64,000 nt of DNA from Paracoccus sp. S3-43 (GCF_029027965.1 NZ_CP119082.1:3157825-3221824), one strand, 5' to 3'; positions 20,379 to 30,650 are shown, counted from the first letter of the stretch. The notes: generated from the sequence alone by a model not told the origin. Numbers and translations are program-made.

Positions 20379-21433
20379 GTCTTCAACCTTTGCTTCAGGA
20401 ATTCCAGCACCTGGCGTTCCTCGGGGCGCAGGCCGGTCTGTTGCAGATCGTCGGCGATTTCGTCCCGCAATTCCAGCTTCAAGTCGTCGGCCAGATAGGA
20501 ATCGATCACCTGGGGATGGACATAGCATTTGCGGCAGATCGTGGGCGTGTTGCCAAGGCGCGCCGCGACCCGTTCGATCACCTCGCGGATATTGCGCTTG
20601 GCCGCCGCCTGGCTGTCGAACGCCTGGTATTCGGCCAGGGCCAGGGCGGCCAGCACGGTGCCGGTCCAGGTGCGGAAGTCCTTGGCAGTGACGTTCTGGC
20701 CTGAAATCTCGCGCAGATAGGCGTTCACCTCGGTCGAGGTGATCTTCTGGCGCTGGCCGTCCTCGTCCAGATACTGGAACAGGTGCTGGCCCGGAATGTC
20801 CTGAGCGGCGCGCACGATCCGGGCCACGCGACGGTCCTTCAGGCCCAGGTTCCATTCCTTGCCCGACTTGCCCTTGAAACGGAACCGGACCTCGCTGCCG
20901 TCGATCTTGACATGCCGGTCGCGCAGGGTGGTCAACCCGTGCGACTTGTTCTGTTTGGCATAATCGGCATTGCCCACCCGGATCATGGTGTTTTCCAGCA
21001 GATGCACCACGGTCGCCACGAGTTTTTCGGCGGGCAGACCGCGCCGCGACATGTCCCGGTCCACCCGGTCGCGGATCTGCGGCAGCGCATGGGCGAAGTC
21101 CAGCATGCGGTCGTATTTGGCCCCGTCGCGGATCGCGCGGAAATCGGGATGGTATCGGTATTGCTTGCGGCCCTTGGCATCGCGGCCGGTGGCCTGGATA
21201 TGGCCGCGCGGATCGGGGCAGATCCAGACATCGGTATAGGCGGGCGGGATCGCCAGCGCGGCCAGCCGCTTGCGTTCGGCCTTGTCGGTGATGGTCCCGC
21301 CGTCCGGGCCGCGATAGCTGAACCCCTTGCCGGACCGCTGCCGCGTGATGCCGGGCATGTCGTCGTTCACATAGACCAGCCCCGCCTCTTTCGCGGCATC
21401 GCGCGGGTCGGGGATGACGGCATCGTCGGGCAT
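20375..21433 (-). CDS. DNA topoisomerase IB, bacterial
   Basis: 352 residues. Relaxes supercoils by nicking one strand through a 3'-phosphotyrosine. Bacterial (poxvirus-like) TopIB features: N-terminal FSYRGPDGGTITDKAERKRL, the R-K-R/H catalytic core (VGNADYAKQNKSHGLTTLRD; KDFRTWTGTVLAA) and the nucleophile Tyr304 in CRKCYVHPQVIDSYL. Last base block overlaps the DUF779 start (ATGA). Sporadically distributed in bacteria and not essential. Confidence 0.93.
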   Translation of the reverse strand: MPDDAVIPDPRDAAKEAGLVYVNDDMPGITRQRSGKGFSYRGPDGGTITDKAERKRLAALAIPPAYTDVWICPDPRGHIQATGRDAKGRKQYRYHPDFRAIRDGAKYDRMLDFAHALPQIRDRVDRDMSRRGLPAEKLVATVVHLLENTMIRVGNADYAKQNKSHGLTTLRDRHVKIDGSEVRFRFKGKSGKEWNLGLKDRRVARIVRAAQDIPGQHLFQYLDEDGQRQKITSTEVNAYLREISGQNVTAKDFRTWTGTVLAALALAEYQAFDSQAAAKRNIREVIERVAARLGNTPTICRKCYVHPQVIDSYLADDLKLELRDEIADDLQQTGLRPEERQVLEFLKQRLKT

Positions 21434-21536
21434 GGGCGGATCCGGGGGCCAAGGGGGATGTTCCCGTCAACGCCAGCCGCCCAGGTTGGTTGCGCGGGCC
21501 TGTATTGCGGCCCGCGCGCCCGGTTTCGTCACGCGA

Positions 21537-23063
21537 TCAGAAGAAGCCCAGCTTCTTCGGGCTATAGCTGACCAGCATGTTCTTGGTCTGCTGGTAATGA
21601 TCCAGCATCATCTTGTGGTTTTCCCGCCCGATGCCCGACTGCTTGTAGCCGCCGAAGGCCGCATGGGCCGGATAGGCGTGATAGCAGTTGGTCCAGACCC
21701 GGCCCGCCTTGATCGCGCGGCCGAAGCGATAGCAGGTATTGGCCTCGCGCGACCAGATGCCCGCGCCCAGGCCATAGAGCGTGTCGTTGGCGATCGACAG
21801 CGCCTCGTCCTGATCCTTGAAGGTCGTCACCGACACCACGGGACCGAAGATCTCCTCCTGGAAGATGCGCATCTTGTTGTTGCCGCGAAACACGGTCGGC
21901 TTGATGTAATAGCCGCCCGACAGTTCCCCGCCATGATCGGCCGCCTCGCCGCCGATCAGAACCTCGGCGCCTTCCTTGCGGCCGATGTCGAAATAGGAGA
22001 GGATCTTTTCCTTCTGTTCCGACGATGCCTGCGCGCCGACCATCGTGGCGCTGTCGCGCGGATCGCCCTGCTTGATCGCCTCGACGCGCTTCAGGGCGCG
22101 TTCGATGAAGCGGTCATAGATCGATTCCTGGATCAGCACGCGCGACGGGCAGGTGCAGACCTCGCCCTGGTTCAGCGCGAACATCGCGAAGCCTTCCAGG
22201 GCCTTGTCGAAGAAATCGTCATCCTCGCGCAGAACATCCTCGAAGAAGATGTTGGGCGACTTGCCGCCCAGTTCCAGCGTGACCGGGATCAGGTGTTCCG
22301 ACGCGTATTGCATGATCAGCCGCCCGGTCGTCGTCTCGCCGGTGAAGGCGATCTTCGAGATGCGCGGGTTCGAGGCCAGCGGCTTGCCCGCCTCCAGCCC
22401 GAAGCCGTTGACGACGTTCAGCACGCCCGGCGGCAGCAGGTCGGCGATCAGCCCGACCCAAACCATGATGCTGGCTGGGGTCTGCTCGGCCGGTTTCAGC
22501 ACCACGCAGTTCCCGGCGGCCAGGGCGGGCGCCAGCTTCCACACCGCCATCAGCAGCGGGAAGTTCCACGGGATGATCTGGCCCACGACGCCCAGGGGTT
22601 CATGGAAGTGATAGGCCACGGTGTCGTGGTCGATTTCCGAAATCCCGCCTTCCTGGGCGCGCAGCACGCCCGCGAAATAGCGGAAATGGTCGATGCCCAG
22701 CGGCAGGTCGGCGGCCATCGTCTCGCGGATCGGCTTGCCGTTGTCCCAGGTTTCCGCCGTCGCCAGCAGTTCCAGGTTCTGTTCCATCCGGTCGGCGATG
22801 CGCAGCAGGATCAGCGACCGTTCCGCGGCCGAGGTCTGGCCCCACTTGTCCTTGGCGGCATGGGCCGCATCCAGCGCGGCCTCGATGTCCTCGGCACCCG
22901 ACCGGGCGATCTCGCCGATCTCGGCGCCGGTGATGGGGGTGGTGTTGGTGAAATACTTGCCCGACTTCGGCGCGGTCCACTGCCCGCCGATGAAGTTGTC
23001 GTAGCGCTTGGCAAAGGGCATCACGCCCACGCCCTTGAATTCATGCGTCTGGTCGTTCGGCAT
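21537..23063 (-). CDS. NAD-dependent aldehyde (acetaldehyde) dehydrogenase, ExaC-like
   Basis: 508 residues, length and sequence of the AdhA/ExaC/AldB class. Oxidises acetaldehyde or similar aldehydes to acids. Motifs: [20 protein letters not shown], catalytic Glu in [13 protein letters not shown], catalytic Cys in [13 protein letters not shown], and C-terminal [24 protein letters not shown] sits 6 nt before the start. A GAF-Fis regulator gene is directly upstream on the same strand, and a DUF779 gene, the usual companion, lies downstream. Physiologically it may accept aldehydes from alcohol oxidation. Confidence 0.93.
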   Translation of the reverse strand: MPNDQTHEFKGVGVMPFAKRYDNFIGGQWTAPKSGKYFTNTTPITGAEIGEIARSGAEDIEAALDAAHAAKDKWGQTSAAERSLILLRIADRMEQNLELLATAETWDNGKPIRETMAADLPLGIDHFRYFAGVLRAQEGGISEIDHDTVAYHFHEPLGVVGQIIPWNFPLLMAVWKLAPALAAGNCVVLKPAEQTPASIMVWVGLIADLLPPGVLNVVNGFGLEAGKPLASNPRISKIAFTGETTTGRLIMQYASEHLIPVTLELGGKSPNIFFEDVLREDDDFFDKALEGFAMFALNQGEVCTCPSRVLIQESIYDRFIERALKRVEAIKQGDPRDSATMVGAQASSEQKEKILSYFDIGRKEGAEVLIGGEAADHGGELSGGYYIKPTVFRGNNKMRIFQEEIFGPVVSVTTFKDQDEALSIANDTLYGLGAGIWSREANTCYRFGRAIKAGRVWTNCYHAYPAHAAFGGYKQSGIGRENHKMMLDHYQQTKNMLVSYSPKKLGFF

Positions 23064-23170
23064 CGTTTCCTCCTCTGGAATGGCCCGGAGTCTCCCTCCT
23101 CCGGGTATGGGTCGAAGCTTGCGGCAGAGGTGATTCGTTGCAATCGCCCCAGAGCGCCGCGATGCGGACG

Positions 23171-23190
23171 CTGTCTCACGGATGAGACAG
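23171..23190. promoter_or_regulatory. Perfect inverted repeat upstream of the aldehyde dehydrogenase gene
   Basis: CTGTCTCA-CGGA-TGAGACAG, 8-bp arms, abuts the stop codon of the regulator gene and is 107 bp upstream of the aldehyde dehydrogenase start. It could be the activator site of the GAF-Fis regulator, or a terminator of the regulator transcript; no T-run follows, which favours an operator. Confidence 0.5.
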
Positions 23191-24135
23191 TCAGCCGGAT
23201 TTTTCCGCCAGTCCCAGCCGGGACATGCGGCGATACAGCGTCGCCCGCCCGATCCCCAGGGCGCGCGCGGCGGCCGAGACATTGCCGTCGGACCGCGCCA
23301 GCGCGCGGACCACGGCGGCGCGTTCGGCACGCTCGAAGCCGGTCAGGTCGTCGTCGCGGCCCAGCAGGTCGGCCGCCGGGCGCGGGCGGATCGCGCCCTC
23401 GCGCTCCAGCCCCAGGGCGCGGCGCGCGGCGCGGGTGGCGCCGATGGCCAGGTCGTCCTTGTCCAGGGCCAGCAGGACGGCGGCATCCGCCGTGTCGTCG
23501 GCCACGACGATGCGCGCGTCGGGGAAGCTGGCGCGGAAGAACACCGCCTCGATGGCCCGCGCGGTCTGCGCCACCTGGGCCGCGATCAGCCGGTTATAGC
23601 GTTCGGTCTGTTCGGCGCGGGCCGAGCTGACATCCAGCGCCGCCAGCAGCCGCCCGTCCGGTCCCCAGATCGGCGCGTCCATGCAGGACATGCCGGTGTT
23701 GCGGGTGTGGAAATGTTCGTCGCGGTGGATGGTGACCTGCCGCCCCTCGGCCAGGCAGGTGCCGATGCCGTTGGTGCCCTGGGCGGCCTCGGACCACCGC
23801 GTGCCCTGCCACAGCCCCCAGTCGCGGAACTGTTCGGCATCCGCGCCGTTCACCCGCTGGTCCAGCACCACCCCGTCGGCATCGGTCAGCATCACGTTGC
23901 AGCCCGACAGCCCGACCAGGTTGAACAGCTGGTCCAGTTGCGGGGCGGCCACGCGCAGGAACGGATCCATGGCCTGCCGGCGCTGGCTCAGCTCCGCAAG
24001 GGTCAGCCGTTCGGGGCGGCGGGCGTCGGCGGGATCCAGCCCGTGCTTCAGCAGCGACCGCCGCCATGACGCTGTCAGGGCCGAGGTCGCGGAACTCGAC
24101 TGCGACTGCCTTGCGACGTAATCCGCGTGACGCAT
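23191..24135 (-). CDS. GAF-domain transcriptional regulator with Fis-type HTH, no AAA+ domain
   Basis: 314 residues. The N-terminal region to about residue 210 resembles the AcoR GAF sensor part ([57 protein letters not shown]). The C-terminus (about 270-310) is a Fis-type [23 protein letters not shown]. The central sigma-54 AAA+ domain of AcoR (GAFTGA loop, Walker motifs) is absent, so it should not activate sigma-54 promoters in the normal way. Upstream of and same strand as the aldehyde dehydrogenase gene, its likely target. Confidence 0.85.
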   Translation of the reverse strand: MRHADYVARQSQSSSATSALTASWRRSLLKHGLDPADARRPERLTLAELSQRRQAMDPFLRVAAPQLDQLFNLVGLSGCNVMLTDADGVVLDQRVNGADAEQFRDWGLWQGTRWSEAAQGTNGIGTCLAEGRQVTIHRDEHFHTRNTGMSCMDAPIWGPDGRLLAALDVSSARAEQTERYNRLIAAQVAQTARAIEAVFFRASFPDARIVVADDTADAAVLLALDKDDLAIGATRAARRALGLEREGAIRPRPAADLLGRDDDLTGFERAERAAVVRALARSDGNVSAAARALGIGRATLYRRMSRLGLAEKSG

Positions 24136-24202
24136 ACCGGGCCGGCTCCTCCTCGGCCGGTAGCGGACAGTATAACATGCAACTCTGCAAGAGGACCAAG
24201 GG

Positions 24203-26617
24203 CTAATTGCCCCCGGTCCCCGCAGGCAGCCGCCAGGCCAGCACATGGTCGCCCAGGTCGGTGCCGATGGATCCATGTCCGCCTGCGACCAGCACCACCA
24301 CCTGCCGTCCCTGGCTGTCCAGATAGGTCATGGGCGTCGCCTGCCCGCCCGCGGGCAACCTGCCGCGCCACAGTTCCTGTCCGGTCGTCAGGTCATAGGC
24401 GCGGATATAGTTGTCCACGGCGGCGGCCAGGAAGACCACGCCCGACCCGGTGACGACCGGCCCGCCGATGCCGGGCATCCCCAGGGGCAGCGGGATCGGC
24501 AGCGGGGTCATGTCCATGGTCGTGGCGTTGCGGTGCTTCCAGGCGATCTCGCCCGTGCGCAGGTCGGCGCCCGCGACGAACCCCCAGGGCGGCTGCTGGC
24601 AGGGGACGCCCAAGGGCGACAGGAACGGTCCCATCTCGATCGCATAGGGGGCGCCGGTATTGGAATTCAGCCCCTGTTCGCCGGAATTGGTCGCCCCTTC
24701 CGCCTGGTCCGCAGGCACCAGGCGCGAGGTGAAGGCCAGTTGCAGCGGCATTCCGAACATCACCTGGCGGCGCGGATCGACGGCGATGCCGCCCCAGTTG
24801 AAGACGCCGAAATTGCCGGGATAGACGATGGTGCCCTGCAACGAGGGCGGGGTATAGCGTCCCTCGTATCGCAACTGCCGGAACCGGATGCGGCACAGCA
24901 TCTGGTCGATCAGCGTCGCGCCCCACATCTGCGATTCGGTCAGCGGTTCCGGCTCGAAGCTCAGCGCCGAAACGGGCTGGGTCGGCGCTGCGAAATCCTC
25001 GGGGACGGTGCCCTGGGGCGCGGGGCGTTCGGTGACGGGCAGGATCGGCTCGCCCGTCTCGCGGTTCAGCACATACACATCGCCCTGCTTGGTCGGCACG
25101 ACCAGGGCGGGCACCCGGCCCTGCGGCATGTCCAGATCCAGCAACGTCGGCTGGGCGGGCGTGTCCATGTCCCACAGGTCGTGATGCACGAACTGCTGCA
25201 CCCAGCGGGCCTGCCCGGTGGCCGCATCCAGCGCCACCACCGAACTGGCATAGGTTTCCTCGGCTTCGTTGCGGAACATGCCCAGCTGGTCGGGCGTGCG
25301 GTTGCCCATCGGCACATAGACCAGCCCAAGCGCCGGATCCGCCGACATGGGCGCCCAACTGTTGGGCGAGGACGGGGTATAGACTTGCGCCGGGTCGTTG
25401 ACATCGAAGGGTTCGGTCGCGCCGGGATTGCCGGAATCCCAGTTCCACAACAGCCGCCCGTCGCGCACGTCATAGGCGCGGATCACGCCCGACGGGGCGT
25501 CGATATCGTAATTGTCGTTGACCGCGCCGCCGACCACCAGGGCATTGCCGACGATCACCGGGGGCGAGGTGGAGTAATAGAAGCCCGCCTGCCGGAACGG
25601 CATGTTGTGGATCAGGTTCAGCGATCCGTTGTCGGCGAAATCGGCGCAAAGCTCGCCCGTGGTCGGATCCAGGGCCAGCAGATGCGCGTCCGAGGTCGGC
25701 ATGAACAGCCGCGTGTCGCATCGCATGTCGGGCGTCGCATCCGCGGTGACGGCGGCGGCGACGGCGGGGGTGGCGGGATGGTCGGTATCGGCGGGCAGGA
25801 CCGCCGCCGCACCCGAGGGCGCCGCCGCGCCCCCATCGCCGGGCCAGTAGCTGACGCCCCGGCAGGTCTGGTGCTGGCGCTGGCTCAGCGGGCTGATATC
25901 GGCCTTGTAGACCCACCGCTCCGCGCCGGTATCGGCATCCAGCGCCACCAGCCAGTTATGCGGCGTGCACAGATACAGCGTGTTGCCGATCTTGATCGGC
26001 GTCGCCTGATAGGTCGTCTCGTCCGTGTCGCCGGGCTGCCTCAGGTCGCCGGTCCGATAGGTCCAGGCGGTTTCCAGCGCGGCGACGTTTTCGGCGGTGA
26101 TCTGGTCCAACGGGGAATACCGCTGCCCGAAATCGGTGCGGCCATAGGCCAGCCAGTCCTCGGGCCCGCCGGGCGGTCCCATGTCGGGATCGGCATTGGC
26201 GATCTGGTCGGGCAGCGTGCCCTTGATTTCATGCGGGTCGGTGGCGAGGCTGCCCAGCAGACCCAGTCCGGCGATCACCGCCACTGCCAGCAGCGCAACC
26301 CGTCCAGACCGCTGTCGCGGAGCCCCGAAGGGCAGCAGCAACAGCAGGCCCAGGATCAGGAACATCCCCATGCGCGAGGCAAGCGCCCACCAGTCATAGC
26401 CCGCGTCGAACCAGGACCAGGCCGACAGCGCGATCAGGAAACCGGCATAGGCCCAGTGGGTCACCGGGCTGCGCACGAAGGCCAGCAGCGCCACCAGCAG
26501 CAGCGCCGCGCCCGCGACGGCGATGAACGGGCTGCCGCCAAGGATCGCAAGATAGATGCCGCCCGCCAGCAGGGCGGCGCCGATGATGCCAAAGACCAGG
26601 GTGAGGAAGATGCGCAT
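24203..26617 (-). CDS. gcd: Membrane-bound PQQ-dependent glucose dehydrogenase
   Basis: 804 residues. Oxidises aldoses such as glucose to lactones on the periplasmic side and passes electrons to ubiquinone. The N-terminal 130 residues contain five predicted membrane helices (for example TLVFGIIGAALLAGGIYLAI), followed by a PQQ-type beta-propeller with repeats such as LVALDADTGAERWVYK and ALDPTTGELCADF, and the C-terminal VVLVAGGHGSIGT. The ATG at 26617 follows AGGGGG. Shortly downstream of the agl operon on the same strand. Needs PQQ from pqqABCDE in this window. Confidence 0.94.
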   Translation of the reverse strand: MRIFLTLVFGIIGAALLAGGIYLAILGGSPFIAVAGAALLLVALLAFVRSPVTHWAYAGFLIALSAWSWFDAGYDWWALASRMGMFLILGLLLLLPFGAPRQRSGRVALLAVAVIAGLGLLGSLATDPHEIKGTLPDQIANADPDMGPPGGPEDWLAYGRTDFGQRYSPLDQITAENVAALETAWTYRTGDLRQPGDTDETTYQATPIKIGNTLYLCTPHNWLVALDADTGAERWVYKADISPLSQRQHQTCRGVSYWPGDGGAAAPSGAAAVLPADTDHPATPAVAAAVTADATPDMRCDTRLFMPTSDAHLLALDPTTGELCADFADNGSLNLIHNMPFRQAGFYYSTSPPVIVGNALVVGGAVNDNYDIDAPSGVIRAYDVRDGRLLWNWDSGNPGATEPFDVNDPAQVYTPSSPNSWAPMSADPALGLVYVPMGNRTPDQLGMFRNEAEETYASSVVALDAATGQARWVQQFVHHDLWDMDTPAQPTLLDLDMPQGRVPALVVPTKQGDVYVLNRETGEPILPVTERPAPQGTVPEDFAAPTQPVSALSFEPEPLTESQMWGATLIDQMLCRIRFRQLRYEGRYTPPSLQGTIVYPGNFGVFNWGGIAVDPRRQVMFGMPLQLAFTSRLVPADQAEGATNSGEQGLNSNTGAPYAIEMGPFLSPLGVPCQQPPWGFVAGADLRTGEIAWKHRNATTMDMTPLPIPLPLGMPGIGGPVVTGSGVVFLAAAVDNYIRAYDLTTGQELWRGRLPAGGQATPMTYLDSQGRQVVVLVAGGHGSIGTDLGDHVLAWRLPAGTGGN

Positions 26618-26779
26618 GGTACCCCCTTTTCGAAGGTGACTCGGAACCCTGGACGATGGTTCCCAAGACGTTGTGGAAACCGGGATCGGCATAGCGGATA
26701 TGCACCAGACGCGGGGCAGGTTTTCGAAGCCTGGCGGTGTGGGTGGCGGGCGGATCGCGTCGCGAAGGAGGGTCTTGGC

Positions 26780-26804
26780 CGGGGGCCTCGCGGAAAGGCC
26801 CCCG
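26780..26804 (-). terminator. Hairpin after aglK
   Basis: CGGGGGCC-N9-GGCCCCCG, an 8-bp all-G/C stem, lies between the end of the agl operon and gcd. It is the best terminator candidate for the agl transcript; there is no clear U-tract. Confidence 0.5.
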
Positions 26805-26854
26805 CCCGCCCTCTACCAGCAGACCGGAATCCGCAGGCGCAGCCGGAACCCCTG

Positions 26855-27964
26855 TCACACAGGGCGGCAGTTCCCCCCGTCGCGATACAGCAGCGATTGC
26901 CCGTTGTGAAAAAGGTGCAGCGCCGCCGGATCGGCGGTCAGGCGCACCATCCGGCCGGTAAGGCCGGGATGGATGCCGGGCAGCTTGGCGACGACCGGCA
27001 CGCCCTCGCCCCCCGGGCCGAAATAAAGCAGCGTCACCTCGCCCAGGGCCTCGGTCAGGTCGACCGTGCCTGCGAAGATCGCGGGACCGTCGGTTTCGCG
27101 CATGTCCTCGGGGCGGAGGCCCAGGTTGACGCGCATCCCCTCGTCCCCCGCGCGGGTCGGGATCGCCACCTGCGCGGTGCCGCCGCCGTCAAGCTGCACG
27201 GTGGTCGTGGCGCCGATGCCGGTCACGCGGCCCGGCAGCAGGTTCATCGCCGGGCTGCCGATGAAGCGGGCCACGAGTTCGTTCATCGGGCGCGCATAGA
27301 GTTCCAGCGGCGCGCCGACCTGGGCGATGCCGCCGCCCGCCAGAACGACGATGCGGTCGGCAAGCGTCATCGCCTCGGTCTGGTCATGGGTGACATAGAT
27401 CATCGTGCGGTCGGGCATCACGGCCTTCAGCTGCGCGATCTCGATCCGCGTGGCGACGCGCAGGGCGGCGTCCAGGTTCGATAGCGGCTCGTCGAACAGA
27501 TAGACCTTGGGATCGCGCAGGATCGCCCGGCCGATGGCGACCCGCTGGCGCTGCCCGCCCGACAGCGCCTTGGGCAGCCGGTCCAGATAGGGGGTCAGTT
27601 GCAGCATCCGGCCCGCGCGGTCGGTGGCCTCGCGCACCTCGGCGCGCGACTTGCCCGCGATCCTCAGCGCGAAGGCCATGTTGTCGCGCACCGTCATGTG
27701 CGGATAAAGGGCATAGGACTGGAACACCATGGCGATGCCACGCTGGCTGGGCGGGATGTCGTTCACCCGCTGCCCGTCGATGTCCAGCGTCCCGGCGCCG
27801 ATCCGTTCCAGCCCGGCGATCATCCGCAGCAGGGTCGATTTCCCGCAACCCGACGGCCCAACGAACACGATGAATTCGCCCGACCTGATCTCCAGGTCGA
27901 TGTCGCGCAACACCTGCACGTCGCCATAGGACTTGGCGATCCCGGTCAGCTTCAGATCGACCAT
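26855..27964 (-). CDS. aglK: Alpha-glucoside ABC transporter ATP-binding protein
   Basis: 369 residues, MalK/UgpC-type ATPase. Walker A GPSGCGKST at 36-44, signature LSGGQRQ at 133-139, Walker B VYLFDE at 153-158, and a C-terminal OB-type regulatory domain (GLRPEDMRET). It energises the AglEFG importer for sucrose, trehalose, maltose and similar sugars. Last gene of the aglEFGAK order known from Sinorhizobium; starts 12 bp after aglA. Confidence 0.93.
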   Translation of the reverse strand: MVDLKLTGIAKSYGDVQVLRDIDLEIRSGEFIVFVGPSGCGKSTLLRMIAGLERIGAGTLDIDGQRVNDIPPSQRGIAMVFQSYALYPHMTVRDNMAFALRIAGKSRAEVREATDRAGRMLQLTPYLDRLPKALSGGQRQRVAIGRAILRDPKVYLFDEPLSNLDAALRVATRIEIAQLKAVMPDRTMIYVTHDQTEAMTLADRIVVLAGGGIAQVGAPLELYARPMNELVARFIGSPAMNLLPGRVTGIGATTTVQLDGGGTAQVAIPTRAGDEGMRVNLGLRPEDMRETDGPAIFAGTVDLTEALGEVTLLYFGPGGEGVPVVAKLPGIHPGLTGRMVRLTADPAALHLFHNGQSLLYRDGGNCRPV

Positions 27965-27976
27965 GAGCTTCCCCTG

Positions 27977-29521
27977 TCACCCCTCGATGATCTGGACCTG
28001 CCACGGGTTCAGGCCGCCCGCCTCGGTGTCCGACAGGTTGGCGCGGATATGCAGCGTCTGATGGTGGTCGGCGCGCTTGAAGGTCAGGACCGGGCCGTCG
28101 GCATGCATGTCCGTCATGGATCCGCCACGCAGCGCCGAATGCTTGCGGCGCAGCCCGATGGCCCAGCGGTAATGGTGCAGCATGGATTGCGCGTCGGCTT
28201 CCTGCCCCACCACGGTGCGTTGCAGATGGGTATGAGGCACCGGCAGCCAGGGCTTGGCCGTCGAAAAGCCGCCATTGACGCCCATGTCCCAGACCATCGG
28301 CGTCCGGCAACCGTCGCGGCCCTTGAATTCCGGCCAGAATTCCTTGCCATAGGGATCCTGCAAATCCTCGAAGGCGATGTCAGCCTCGGGCAGGCCCAGT
28401 TCCTCGCCCTGATACAGGCAGACCGATCCCTTCAGGCACAGCAGCACCGTCGCATAGGCCTTGGCGGCCTGGTCCGACAGGTTCCAGCGGCTGATATGGC
28501 GCACGACATCGTGGTTCGACATCGCCCAGCACGGCCAGGAATTCGGCGCGACGGAATGCAGGGCCTCGAACACCTCGGAGATGCGGGTGGCGGCCAGATC
28601 CTGGCCCGACAGGAAGTCGAACACATAGGACATCTGCATCCGGCCCGCGACGCCGGTATATTCCTCCAGCAGTTCCAGCGCGCGTTCGCTGTCGCCGATC
28701 TCGCCGATCACGGCGGCGCCGTAACTGCGCAGCAGCGTCGCCATCCGCTCAAGGAAGGCGATGTTTTCGGGCTGCGACTTGTCATGGCGGTGGCTCTGGT
28801 GGTTATAGGGATTGACCGCCGGGGCCGTGTCGGACTTGCGCAATTCCTTCGCCAGGGGCGGGTTGTCGCGCAGTTGCGCGTCGTGGAAATAGAAGTTGAC
28901 GGTATCCAGCCGGAAGCCGTCCACGCCCTTGTCCAGCCAGAATTTCGCCATGTCCAGCAATTCGTCCTGCACTTCCGCGTTGTGGAAGTTCAGGTCGGGC
29001 TGCGAGGCCAGGAAATTGTGCAGGTAATACTGTTCGCGCCGCGCGTCCCATTGCCAGGCCGGACCGCCGAAGATCGACAGCCAGTTGGTGGGCGGCGTCC
29101 CGTCGGGCTTGGGATCGGCCCAGACATACCAGTCGGCCTTGTCGTTGTCGCGGCTGGCGCGGCTTTCGATGAACCACGGGTGCTGGTCCGAGGTATGCGA
29201 CATCACCAGGTCGATCATCACCTTCAGGCCCAACTCATGGGCGCGTTCGATCAGGACGTCGAAATCCTCCATCCCGCCGAACAGCGGGTCGATGCCGCGA
29301 TAGTCGCAGACATCATAGCCGAAATCCTTCATGGGCGACGTGAAGAAGGGCGAGATCCAGACCGCATCCACCCCAAGCGAGGCGACATAAGGCAGGCGCT
29401 GCGTGATCCCCGCCAGATCGCCGATGCCGTCGCCGGTCGTGTCCTGAAAACTGCGCGGATAGATCTGATAGATCACGCCGCCCTTCCACCAATCCACGGT
29501 CTTTTCCGTCAAGTCATCCAC
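27977..29521 (-). CDS. aglA: Alpha-glucosidase, GH13
   Basis: 514 residues. Cytoplasmic hydrolysis of imported alpha-glucosides. GH13 regions: DGIGDLAGI, DLVMSHTSDQHPWF, nucleophile Asp206 in GFRLDTVNF, acid/base Glu274 in VIGEIGD, and NHD at 336-338. No signal peptide. Its start overlaps the end of aglG by 8 bp, which matches the agl operon order E-F-G-A-K. Confidence 0.94.
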   Translation of the reverse strand: MDDLTEKTVDWWKGGVIYQIYPRSFQDTTGDGIGDLAGITQRLPYVASLGVDAVWISPFFTSPMKDFGYDVCDYRGIDPLFGGMEDFDVLIERAHELGLKVMIDLVMSHTSDQHPWFIESRASRDNDKADWYVWADPKPDGTPPTNWLSIFGGPAWQWDARREQYYLHNFLASQPDLNFHNAEVQDELLDMAKFWLDKGVDGFRLDTVNFYFHDAQLRDNPPLAKELRKSDTAPAVNPYNHQSHRHDKSQPENIAFLERMATLLRSYGAAVIGEIGDSERALELLEEYTGVAGRMQMSYVFDFLSGQDLAATRISEVFEALHSVAPNSWPCWAMSNHDVVRHISRWNLSDQAAKAYATVLLCLKGSVCLYQGEELGLPEADIAFEDLQDPYGKEFWPEFKGRDGCRTPMVWDMGVNGGFSTAKPWLPVPHTHLQRTVVGQEADAQSMLHHYRWAIGLRRKHSALRGGSMTDMHADGPVLTFKRADHHQTLHIRANLSDTEAGGLNPWQVQIIEG

Positions 29522-30650
29522 CTTTCACCGATCCGGCCAGCAATCCGCGAACCAGATATTTCTGCATCGCAAAGAACACGACCAGCGGCACCGCGATCGA
29601 GACGAAGGCCGAGGCGGCAAGGATTTCCCACTCCCCGCCCTTCGATCCCATCAATTCGCGCAGGACGCCGGTCATGACCAGTTGCTCCCTGGTATTGCCC
29701 AGGAAAACGGTCGCGACCAGCAGGTCGTTCCAGACCCACAGGAACTGGAAGATCGCAAAGCCCGCCAGTGCCGGAAAAGACAGCGGCAGGACGATCTTGC
29801 GGAAAATCTGGAACTCTGTCGCGCCGTCGACACGGGCGGATTCGATCACCTCGCGCGGCAGGCCGACCATGGAGTTGCGCAGAAGATAGATCGCCAGCGG
29901 CAGGCCGAAGCCGGTATGCGCGAGCCAGATCCCCAGATAGCCCTTGCCGATCCCCAGCTCGTTGTGCAGCCGCAACAGCGGGATCAGCGCCACCTGCAAG
30001 GGCACCACCAGCAGCCCCACCACGGCGGCGGTCAGGATGGCGCGGCCCGGAAACTCCATCCAGGCCAGGGCATAGGCGGCGAAGGCGGCGATCAGGATCG
30101 GGATCACGGTGGCGGGGATGGTCACGGTCAGCGTGTTCATGAAGGCCCGGCCCAGGCCTTCGGCGGTCAGGACACGGCTGTAGGTCTCGGCCATCAGGCG
30201 GGCGGGGGCGCGGGTGGTGACGAAGATCCGCTCGCCCCGGCGCATCTCGAACGGGGTGGGCGAGGTCATGCGATAGCTGCCGTCGCCGGCCACGGTGATC
30301 TGCCAGCCGTCGCCGATCTTGGCCGTGTCGCCCGGCTGGAAGGCCCCCGGTTCGCGGGCGCGGGTGCCCCAGGCGATCAGGGTCTGGCCTTCGGTCAGCA
30401 CGTTGCCCTCGATCACATATTGCCCGTCCCGCTGGACCGCGTCCTCGGCCGTGCCGCTGCGCAGGAAGCCGGTGGCCTCCTGCGCGGAAAACGACCGCCA
30501 CCAGCCCGAGGTCAGGATCTGGTCGCGATCCCGGAAGGACGACACCAGCAGGCCCAGCGTCGGGATGGTCCACAACAGCACCAGCAGGAAGGCCGCGATG
30601 TTGACCGCCCAGACGAGGCTTGATTTCTGTCCGGCCATGCCCTTCATCAC
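29514..30650 (-). CDS. aglG: Alpha-glucoside ABC transporter permease AglG
   Basis: 378 residues. MalG-type permease with one N-terminal helix (VWAVNIAAFLLVLLWTIPTL), a large periplasmic insertion of about 110 residues typical of AglG, five further membrane helices, and the EAA loop (EVIESARVDGATEFQIFRKI). Start chosen at 30650, a 4-bp overlap with aglF. Confidence 0.93.
   Translation of the reverse strand: MMKGMAGQKSSLVWAVNIAAFLLVLLWTIPTLGLLVSSFRDRDQILTSGWWRSFSAQEATGFLRSGTAEDAVQRDGQYVIEGNVLTEGQTLIAWGTRAREPGAFQPGDTAKIGDGWQITVAGDGSYRMTSPTPFEMRRGERIFVTTRAPARLMAETYSRVLTAEGLGRAFMNTLTVTIPATVIPILIAAFAAYALAWMEFPGRAILTAAVVGLLVVPLQVALIPLLRLHNELGIGKGYLGIWLAHTGFGLPLAIYLLRNSMVGLPREVIESARVDGATEFQIFRKIVLPLSFPALAGFAIFQFLWVWNDLLVATVFLGNTREQLVMTGVLRELMGSKGGEWEILAASAFVSIAVPLVVFFAMQKYLVRGLLAGSVKGG

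Noticed and set aside
23064..23170. Sigma-54 promoter upstream of the aldehyde dehydrogenase gene
   Set aside because: No GG-N10-GC -24/-12 pattern with acceptable flanks was found, and the regulator lacks an AAA+ domain.
24245..27484. 1079-codon plus-strand open frame opposite gcd and aglK
   Set aside because: Same kind of GC-bias shadow; gcd and aglK on the other strand have complete motifs.
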